Part shown: piece after piece, positions 5,369 to 10,667 of the stretch | Position numbering within the stretch: the stretch's first letter is position 1 | Layout of the letters: each line of letters begins with the position of its first letter | NCBI GenBank assembly: GCA_031266495.1 | Contig: JAISAX010000672.1 | Span: 1 to 10,667, forward strand | Direction of reading: 5' to 3' | DNA length: 10,667 nucleotides | Source of the DNA: Opitutaceae bacterium | Lineage (GTDB): Bacteria > Verrucomicrobiota > Verrucomicrobiae > Opitutales > Opitutaceae | Notes under the pieces: model-generated | Told to the model about the DNA's origin: nothing | Databases searched by the model: none | Seen by the model: only the letters and a program-made list of their open reading frames with translations | Program-made: the position numbers and the translations under genes

Positions 5369-5384
5369 CCCCCCCCCCCCCCCC
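5369..5384 (+). repeat. C16 homopolymer at the ribosome-binding position of pseudopilin gene 2
   Basis: Sixteen consecutive C residues start 5 bases after the PEP-CTERM stop and end 8 bases before the pseudopilin ATG at 5393. The bases between tract and start are GGAAAATT, with at best a very weak GGA ribosome-binding match. Placement parallels the C14 tract of cassette 1. Confidence 0.85.
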
Positions 5385-5392
5385 GGAAAATT

Positions 5393-6085
5393 ATGAAACC
5401 GCACCCTGTGGACGCGTTTACGCTGATCGAGCTGCTTACGGTGATTGTCATTATCGGCATTCTCGCCGCGATCACCATCCCCGTTGTCGGTAAAGTCCGC
5501 GATTCCGCCCGAACTGCGCAATGTGCCAGCAATCTTCGCCAACTCGCGATAGCTTCCCTTGCCTATGCCGGGGATAACAAGGACTGCATCGTTCCCTGGC
5601 GGGTCAACAATACCTCTCCCTACTGGACAACCAGCTTGCTGCCCTACATCAGCGCGAAAAAACCCAACAGCGGCGAAGTGGACAATACCATCTTCCTGTG
5701 TCCCGTGGAAAAACCCAACAAGGCCACTCCCCCCGCCACCTTCTACGTCGAGGACCGTGTTCGTATCCGCTACAGCATCAATCTTCACATCACCGATGGC
5801 GGAGGCAATTGGGAGAGGGTGGGCGCGAAGTATTCGCAAATCGAATACCCGTCAAAAACATACCTCTTCATCGATCTCTTCGGCGCTGGCGGCGGCGGCC
5901 GCTGGTTGAATGATGCCCTCGTCTATCCGCACAGGGAAAAGGTCAACGTTGCTTTCGTTGACGGCCACATCGCCGCCAAAAACAAAACCCGGATGGATTA
6001 TTACTCCGGCGACACAAACCACGTATTCTGGCGCGGGTTCCAGTGGCCTGGCCGCACTCTCACCCTTGACGAACCCTCTTCTTGA
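5393..6085 (+). CDS. Type II secretion-like pseudopilin with H-X9-DG motif, cassette 2 copy
   Basis: This 230-residue pseudopilin is paralogous to that at 1735-2457. It has an 8-residue leader (MKPHPVDA), then FTLIELL and a hydrophobic helix (about 9-33). Cleavage is expected before Phe9, with Ala at -1 and the conserved Glu at mature position 5. His180-X9-Asp190-Gly191 provides the H-X9-DG motif. The middle of the protein differs most from the paralogue, while the N-terminal helix, the SNLRQL segment, the EYPSKT-LFID segment and the FVDGH block are conserved. It would be inserted in the inner membrane and take part in a type II secretion or pilus-like system encoded elsewhere. It lies 13 bp before the binding-module gene. 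The frame is open upstream through the C tract, but only the ATG at 5393 gives a typical leader. Confidence 0.9.
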   Translation: MKPHPVDAFTLIELLTVIVIIGILAAITIPVVGKVRDSARTAQCASNLRQLAIASLAYAGDNKDCIVPWRVNNTSPYWTTSLLPYISAKKPNSGEVDNTIFLCPVEKPNKATPPATFYVEDRVRIRYSINLHITDGGGNWERVGAKYSQIEYPSKTYLFIDLFGAGGGGRWLNDALVYPHREKVNVAFVDGHIAAKNKTRMDYYSGDTNHVFWRGFQWPGRTLTLDEPSS

Positions 6086-6098
6086 TACCGATTCCACC

Positions 6099-6692
6099 AT
6101 GCGTATTAAAAACATCATTACCGGTTTTCTTGCGTCCGTTCTTGTCGCGTCTTCCGCCACGGCGCAGACCGAAAAAAATCTTCTCGCGAATGGCGATTTC
6201 ACTTCGGGGGAAAATCGGCGCGTCACCCGCTGGGTTTTTCCTCAAAGTCCACTCAAGGCACATGGCGCCGACGCCGAAAAAATCACCTGGGGCGGCGAAA
6301 CCGATGCCAATGGCAACCGCTTCGCCATGTTGGCGGTTTCCGCGCCAGTCAAAGCCCACGTCTGGTGGCAGCAGGAGATTCCCGCCGAAGGAGGTTCTGC
6401 ATACAAACTCACCGTTCGCATCGCGGGCGCCATTCCCACCGGCCTCGCCGCCGGCGGGAAAAAAGGCTACGCAGGCACCGACATCGGTATCTATTTTCTG
6501 GATGCGAATAACAAGTGGATCGGCTACCAGCCCCTGCCCACGAAACAATTCACCGCCGATTGGCAAACCGTCACCCTCAAGGTCGTCGCTCCCGACAACG
6601 CCACCAAAACCGGCGTCCGCCTCGGCATCAGTTCCAATGTCGAAATCAAAGCCCGCTTCGATGATGCCGTCCTCGTGTTGGCGGATGACTGA
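6099..6692 (+). CDS. Secreted CBM4/9 (CenC)-like carbohydrate-binding protein, cassette 2 copy
   Basis: This is a 197-residue paralogue of the protein at 2463-3074. The signal peptide is residues 1-22 (cut likely after ATA before Gln23). The single domain opens NLLANGDFTSG, continues with KAHGADAEKITWGGE and VWWQQEIPAEGG, contains IYFLDANNKWIGYQ, and ends FDDAVLVLADD. This is the usual pattern of CBM4/9-type beta-sandwich modules; no enzymatic motif is visible. It probably binds a polysaccharide outside the cytoplasm, perhaps the substrate of the hydrolase encoded next. A longer frame runs back to 5910 within the pseudopilin gene, but the ATG at 6099 gives the proper signal peptide and aligns with the paralogue's start, so I use it. 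It starts 13 bp after the pseudopilin stop; 268 bp holding an inverted hairpin pair and a C20 tract separate it from the hydrolase gene. Confidence 0.82.
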   Translation: MRIKNIITGFLASVLVASSATAQTEKNLLANGDFTSGENRRVTRWVFPQSPLKAHGADAEKITWGGETDANGNRFAMLAVSAPVKAHVWWQQEIPAEGGSAYKLTVRIAGAIPTGLAAGGKKGYAGTDIGIYFLDANNKWIGYQPLPTKQFTADWQTVTLKVVAPDNATKTGVRLGISSNVEIKARFDDAVLVLADD

Positions 6693-6697
6693 GTCTG

Positions 6698-6839
6698 CTG
6701 ATGTAACGCGGATCGGCCGTAGGGGCGTCGCTTGCGACGCCCGCGCCAGGCGGACGAACGGAATTGGCGCATCTCCATAGTCAGGTCGCTCGCGGGCTTC
6801 GCAAGCGAAGCCCCTACGTGAGGTACCGCGTAACTTCAG
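6698..6839. repeat. 142-bp inverted hairpin pair with compensatory stem changes (REPIN-like)
   Basis: The left part carries GTAGGGGC then the hairpin GGCGTCGC-TT-GCGACGCC (6724-6741). The right part, inverted, carries GGCTTCGC-AA-GCGAAGCC (6795-6812) then GCCCCTAC. Over 27 bases (6719-6745 against 6791-6817) the arms differ at two places, and these two changes pair with each other, so both hairpins stay perfect. Similarity also extends to the outer ends: CTGATGTAACGCGG at 6698-6711 against CCGCGTAACTTCAG at 6826-6839 (inverted). It begins 5 bp after the stop of the binding-module gene and separates it from the hydrolase gene. REP/BIME-type elements have this form. No coding gene is visible in 6693-6960. 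Confidence 0.75.
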
Positions 6840-6875
6840 TGATTTTCCCTGCCCTGCGCCCATTGGGTTTCCGGT

Positions 6876-6895
6876 CCCCCCCCCCCCCCCCCCCC
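6876..6895 (+). repeat. C20 homopolymer in the leader of the glycoside hydrolase gene
   Basis: Twenty consecutive C residues end 65 bases before the hydrolase ATG at 6961 and begin 36 bases after the inverted hairpin pair. It is the longest such run in the window. Depending on where transcription starts, it could alter promoter spacing or the mRNA leader; this is inference. Confidence 0.85.
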
Positions 6896-6960
6896 ATCTC
6901 TTCATCCTTCTCATTATTTCCAACGCGTATCCTTGTTTCGATTACACATCACGTCACGAC

Positions 6961-9900
6961 ATGAAAGCCACTCCTCCCGTTTTTCCAGCCAGATTCGCTC
7001 TCGCGATTTTTGCGATCATCACGTTCCTTGCGGTTCCCTTCGGGTTCGCCGCCCGCATCCATCTTTACCCCGATTCCGCCACGGTCGCCAATCCCCTGTT
7101 CCCCGTCGTCCCTCCCGCGCCGGGAGGCAGTGTGGGCCATTGCATGGCCGTCGAGGCCGATTTCGCCTGGGACCTGGCTCCCTGTCTCGTCTTTCCCGAC
7201 GACACCTTCAACCTCGCCGTTGACCTCCGTGACAACTCCCGCCGTTTCGCCAAAAATGCGCTCACCCTCATCGACGGCGACCGGAAACTCATCCTGCGCT
7301 TTGCCCGGGCCGCCGACGGGCGCGCCCCGCAACTCGTTTTCCAAAACCCCGATTCCGGCCCGGATTCCCGAACCGTTTCTCTCGGCCAGCCGTGGGGCGA
7401 TGCATGGAAACACCTCCTTCTCCGCCGGGACCAGGGCCGCCTCACTTGCCAGGTCGCCGGCCAGCCTCCGGTAACTCTCGCTCTCGCCGCCGGGTTTGCG
7501 CCCAAACGCCTTGAACTCTCTGCCTGGCACATCGACCAGCTTGCGCTTTCCTCGCCGGGCGCCGGCGATTTTTTCCTCGATTGGGAATCCGGATACGCGG
7601 CCTCCCTTGACCTCGCCGCTTCATCACGCTCCGCCGCTCCGGTCATTCGTACCCTTGGTTTCGATACCTATGCCATCGCCGCCGCGTCGGGCAGACGCGA
7701 CACCCCGACTCTTCAGCTCATCAACCCCTCCGACGCGCCTCGCTCTATCGTCCTCGATTTCGATCTTCGCGGTGAAGTCGGTCCTGCCGCCGCCGCTCCT
7801 CTCCACTGGACGCAAACCCTCTCCGCCGCCCCCCGCTCCGAATCCCTCGTTCCCGTCACCCTGCCCGATCCGCTCGCCAGCGATGTTTACCACCTGAAAA
7901 TCCGCGAAGCGTCCGCCTCTGCCGTCCCTGCCATCTCTGCCGCCCCTGCCGCCGCGCCGGACGCCGCCGGATTCGAGACCGAAAAGCACTTCTTCCACGC
8001 CGCCCGCCGCTCCGGCGAACCGGTCGGCACACCCAAATTCGGACTTCACGATTCCAGTGACAACCACTTCGGCTCCTGGCCCGACGCCCTCGGCATCGAC
8101 TTCGCCCATGTGTATTCTTACTGGGGATACATCGTCGGCCCCGCCTGGGTCCGCGACAACCATGGCGACTACGGCATCGATCCCGCCACCCCGCCTGCCG
8201 AGTGGCACTGGAACCGCCGCGTGGACTGGCTTCTCGGCCAGAATCTCACCACCTACATCAGCCTTCAGTCCGAACCCTTTCTCCCCTGGATGCGCGAACG
8301 CGCCTACCCCAAACAGAAACCCAAACGTTATGACTGGGGCGAGCGCGGAGGTTTTCCCAGGTTCGGCCTCTACCGGCAATTTGTCCGCGCCCTCGCCACC
8401 CGCTACCAGGGCCGCGTCCACCACTACGAAGTCGAAAACGAACCCAACGCCGGCGGCGACAACGGCATCCCGCCTGCCGACTATGTGCCCATCGCGCAGG
8501 CCGTGTTCGAGGAAGTCCATGCCGTGGATCCCTCCGCCCGCGTTTACGGCATTTGCGGCACCGGCAACTTCGTCCCCTGGATGCGCGAGGTCTTTGCCGC
8601 AGGCGGCGGCAACTACATGGATGCCGTATCCATCCACACTTACGTCACCCCGCAACTCCCCGAGGCCGCCAATCTCCCGCAAAAGCTTGGCGAGGTGCGC
8701 GACATCATCGCGAAGAGCGGCCACCCGAACCTCCCCGTTCTCAATTCCGAAACCGGCACCTACGTCGCCCTTCGCGAGGAGGTGGATCGCCCCATCCCCG
8801 ATGCGCGTCTTGCCGAACTCATCCGCCAGGGACATCCCGGCCTTGCCGTTGCCCGCGGCTGGCCCAACTACGCCCTCACCGAGCGTGAAGGCGCGCTCTC
8901 CATCGTGCGCAACGCCATCTGGAACTTCCTCGCCGGCGCGGAACGTTTTACCTTTTTCGGCTGGAACCTCCACTGGCCGGACCCGGGCTGGGCTTCCGCC
9001 ACGGCGCGTCATTCCGGAGGCGGCAGCGACGGTTTCTCGCTCATCTCCGCGACCAGGGACGGCGTTCGCACGCCCAGCCGGCACACCCTCGCCATCGGTG
9101 TTCTCACCGCGCAACTCGAAGGGGCGTATCACCAGCGCGGTCGCCCCATCGACCAGGCCGGCGTTCTCGGCGGCGTGTTCCCCAAGGCGAACGGCGGCGA
9201 AGTTGCCATCCTCTGGTCCGGCATGGGCGAACGCAGCATTTTTGTTGAAACCGCCGCCGACACCACGCCGGAACTCGTCACCCTTTTCGGACAACGCCAG
9301 ACACTCAACGGACAAAACCACGTCATCGCGCTCGGTGATGAACCCGTTTACCTGCACACCGCCCGCCCCGGCATTCGCGTGATGTCCTCTCCCGTCATCA
9401 ACCTGCGTCAGGAAACCGGCGAACCCGGACGCACCGTTGTCAGCTTTACGCTTGTCAATCGTGACCGCGCCCGTGCCCGATCCTGGGCCGACCGGGTGGA
9501 ACTTCCTCCGCAACAGGGATGGCGCTTCGAACCCGCCTCGCTCGCGTTCGATCTCGCTCCCGGCAAGCGCACCTCGCTCGCCTTCACCGCCATCGCTCCC
9601 GCCGCTCCCGCCGCTCCCGGTGCTCCCGGTGCTCCCGGTGCGCGCCCGACCGTTGGCCAGCGCAGTTTTGTTATCGACGCCGTTACGCGTCTTGCCGACG
9701 GCACGCGTTTCACATTTCCCGTTGTGCTCGAAGCCCGGCCAACCATACGCCTCTCGCCGCTGCCAGCCAGCTTCTCCCGAACCCCGGACGAAGGCGTCAT
9801 CGCCGCCCTTGCCGCATGGCAGCCGGCCAATGGCGATCTCCGCATCGACATGCCCGAGCAGGTCGCCATCGGGCGTCCGCCCAAACTCACGTCGATCCAG

Positions 9901-10455
9901 GAAGAACAATTCTGGGCCGGTCCCGCCGAACTCTCCGCCCGCGTAAAATCCGGTGGCGACCGCGATGGATTGCTCGTCTATGTGGACGTCACCGACGCCC
10001 ATGCCCGCCTCCCTCATCGCTGGCCCGATGTGCGAGGTTCGGCGGTTGAATTGTTTTTCGATTTTCGTCCGTCCGCGCAGTCCGCGACCACGCCCGCCTA
10101 CGGCAAAGGCGTTTATCAGGTCGTGCTCCGCCCCGCGCTCCGGCCTGGCGATACCGTCGAGATCTGGAACGCATCAAAACAACACGGTATTCTGGGAAAC
10201 ACTACCGCGACCGGCGCGCCGCGGGCCGGAGGTTACCGGGTTGTTTTCCGCATTCCGTGGGCGTCCACCGGTCTCCCGCTCGATCCGGCTACCGGAATGC
10301 CGACGCGTGCCTTCGGTTTCGACGTGGCTGTGGACGCTCCTTTCCCTGCGGATGCCCATGCATCACGGGCCGACCAGCGCAAGAGCCAGATTGTCCTTTT
10401 CGGCACCGCCTCCAACAGCGTCAGCACCTCCGGGTTCGGCCTTGTTGTGCCATAG
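6961..10455 (+). CDS. Secreted multidomain glycoside hydrolase (clan GH-A-like barrel with CBM9-like C-terminus)
   Basis: This is a 1164-residue exported protein. Residues 1-30 are a signal peptide. Residues ~31-205 look like a LamG/concanavalin-type domain (HLYPDS at the start, WKHLLLRRDQG inside). Residues ~222-320 look like a beta-sandwich. After an Ala/Pro linker, residues ~355-700 resemble a TIM barrel of clan GH-A (GH39/GH5/GH42-like). The motif YEVENEPN gives Glu494 as the likely acid/base, and LNSETGTY gives Glu597 as the likely nucleophile. A small sandwich (~738-802) and a NEW3-like domain (~803-926) follow, interrupted by a repeated Ala-Pro linker (879-893). Residues ~927-1164 resemble a CBM9-like/DOMON domain (ELFFDFRP, YQVVLRP). 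The enzyme should cleave a polysaccharide outside the cytoplasm with retention; family and substrate cannot be fixed by eye. The ATG at 6961 starts the signal peptide; no Shine-Dalgarno is seen. Its last 84 codons survive as a pseudogene in cassette 1. Confidence 0.82.
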   Translation: MKATPPVFPARFALAIFAIITFLAVPFGFAARIHLYPDSATVANPLFPVVPPAPGGSVGHCMAVEADFAWDLAPCLVFPDDTFNLAVDLRDNSRRFAKNALTLIDGDRKLILRFARAADGRAPQLVFQNPDSGPDSRTVSLGQPWGDAWKHLLLRRDQGRLTCQVAGQPPVTLALAAGFAPKRLELSAWHIDQLALSSPGAGDFFLDWESGYAASLDLAASSRSAAPVIRTLGFDTYAIAAASGRRDTPTLQLINPSDAPRSIVLDFDLRGEVGPAAAAPLHWTQTLSAAPRSESLVPVTLPDPLASDVYHLKIREASASAVPAISAAPAAAPDAAGFETEKHFFHAARRSGEPVGTPKFGLHDSSDNHFGSWPDALGIDFAHVYSYWGYIVGPAWVRDNHGDYGIDPATPPAEWHWNRRVDWLLGQNLTTYISLQSEPFLPWMRERAYPKQKPKRYDWGERGGFPRFGLYRQFVRALATRYQGRVHHYEVENEPNAGGDNGIPPADYVPIAQAVFEEVHAVDPSARVYGICGTGNFVPWMREVFAAGGGNYMDAVSIHTYVTPQLPEAANLPQKLGEVRDIIAKSGHPNLPVLNSETGTYVALREEVDRPIPDARLAELIRQGHPGLAVARGWPNYALTEREGALSIVRNAIWNFLAGAERFTFFGWNLHWPDPGWASATARHSGGGSDGFSLISATRDGVRTPSRHTLAIGVLTAQLEGAYHQRGRPIDQAGVLGGVFPKANGGEVAILWSGMGERSIFVETAADTTPELVTLFGQRQTLNGQNHVIALGDEPVYLHTARPGIRVMSSPVINLRQETGEPGRTVVSFTLVNRDRARARSWADRVELPPQQGWRFEPASLAFDLAPGKRTSLAFTAIAPAAPAAPGAPGAPGARPTVGQRSFVIDAVTRLADGTRFTFPVVLEARPTIRLSPLPASFSRTPDEGVIAALAAWQPANGDLRIDMPEQVAIGRPPKLTSIQEEQFWAGPAELSARVKSGGDRDGLLVYVDVTDAHARLPHRWPDVRGSAVELFFDFRPSAQSATTPAYGKGVYQVVLRPALRPGDTVEIWNASKQHGILGNTTATGAPRAGGYRVVFRIPWASTGLPLDPATGMPTRAFGFDVAVDAPFPADAHASRADQRKSQIVLFGTASNSVSTSGFGLVVP
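9595..9639 (+). repeat. Five in-frame 9-bp tandem repeats coding an Ala-Pro linker
   Basis: Two GCTCCCGCC units are followed by three GCTCCCGGT units, exactly in frame (residues 879-893: APA-APA-APG-APG-APG). Because the unit is nine bases, changes in copy number would lengthen or shorten the linker without breaking the hydrolase gene. Confidence 0.8.
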
Positions 10456-10531
10456 GGCGAATCCAATGCCAGGCAAGGGATGCGCGCGGTGATGTCTTGC
10501 GACTTTCAGACTTTGAGTCCTTCGACCCTGA

Positions 10532-10623
10532 CGCGGGCGAGACACCCGCGGCACCCCGGAACGGTGGGGCAACGTTCACGGGCTGGAAGCCCGTGCCACG
10601 TCGGATGCGGGCGGGACGCCCGC
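10532..10623. repeat. Three successive hairpin modules downstream of the hydrolase gene
   Basis: The modules are CGCGGGC-GAGAC-ACCCGCG (10532-10550, one C-A mismatch), CACGGGC-TGGAA-GCCCGTG (10577-10595) and GCGGGCG-GGA-CGCCCGC (10607-10623). Each is followed at once by a GCAC or CCAC box. The first resembles the GAGAC hairpins of the inverted repeat at 223-652, so the two are probably one loose family. Their place 77 bp after the stop may end or protect the hydrolase mRNA, but no T-run is present. Nothing else is seen in 10456-10531. Confidence 0.6.
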
Positions 10624-10635
10624 GCCACGGCTGGA

Positions 10636-10649
10636 GGGGGGGGGGGGGG
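10636..10649. repeat. G14 homopolymer near the right edge
   Basis: Fourteen consecutive G residues lie 12 bp after the last hairpin module, followed by more G/C-only sequence to the window end. On the minus strand this is a C14 tract like those before the pseudopilin and hydrolase genes. Confidence 0.85.
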
Positions 10650-10667
10650 CGCGGGGCGCGGGGGGCG

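Noticed and set aside
1735..6085. Complete type II secretion or type IV pilus locus
   Set aside because: Only pseudopilins are present; no ATPase, secretin, platform protein or prepilin peptidase is encoded in the window.
7624..10017. 797-codon open frame on the minus strand opposite the hydrolase gene
   Set aside because: Its translation is low-complexity Gly/Ala/Asp-rich and lacks any recognisable domain; the plus-strand gene has signal peptide, catalytic motifs and a paralogous tail. Long antisense frames are common in GC-rich genes.

Overview
The window looks like an accessory locus from a GC-rich member of the Verrucomicrobiota, most likely Opitutaceae. That placement is an inference. 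It rests on secreted proteins with PEP-CTERM tails beside pseudopilins with an H-X9-DG motif, a large multidomain glycoside hydrolase, many palindromic intergenic repeats, and starts without clear Shine-Dalgarno sequences. Lentisphaerota or Planctomycetota are not excluded.

Layout. (1) Bases 2-205 hold the 3' end of a probable Rpn-family nuclease gene. (2) Bases 223-652 hold a 430-bp imperfect inverted repeat built of small hairpins, with a perfect 38-bp core arm. (3) Cassette 1 runs from 782 to 3353: PEP-CTERM protein, pseudopilin, small secreted carbohydrate-binding-like protein, then a frameshifted remnant of a glycoside hydrolase tail. (4) Bases 3414-3529 hold a second inverted hairpin pair. 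(5) A minus-strand RelE/ParE-type toxin-antitoxin module lies at 3610-4133, with an operator-like dyad in front of it. (6) Cassette 2 runs from 4401 to 10455 and repeats cassette 1 gene for gene, but with an intact 1164-residue glycoside hydrolase. A third inverted hairpin pair (6698-6839) sits in front of the hydrolase gene. (7) Three hairpin modules and a G14 tract close the window.

How the genes may work together. Every intact protein of both cassettes carries an export signal: Sec signal peptides on the PEP-CTERM, binding-module and hydrolase proteins, and prepilin leaders on the two pseudopilins. A reasonable model is a surface polysaccharide-degradation unit. The PEP-CTERM protein would be a sorted, envelope-associated sugar-binding protein. 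The pseudopilin would belong to a type II secretion or pilus-like machine encoded elsewhere. The small protein would be a soluble binding module, and the hydrolase the enzyme. No exosortase, prepilin peptidase, secretion ATPase or secretin gene is visible here.

The most unusual signals are three. First, the cassette is duplicated, and one copy has lost its hydrolase apart from a well-conserved tail. Second, long C homopolymers (14 and 16) occupy the Shine-Dalgarno position of both pseudopilin genes, with further long tracts before the hydrolase (C20) and at the right edge (G14). Third, different families of inverted hairpin repeats sit at the gene-block borders.
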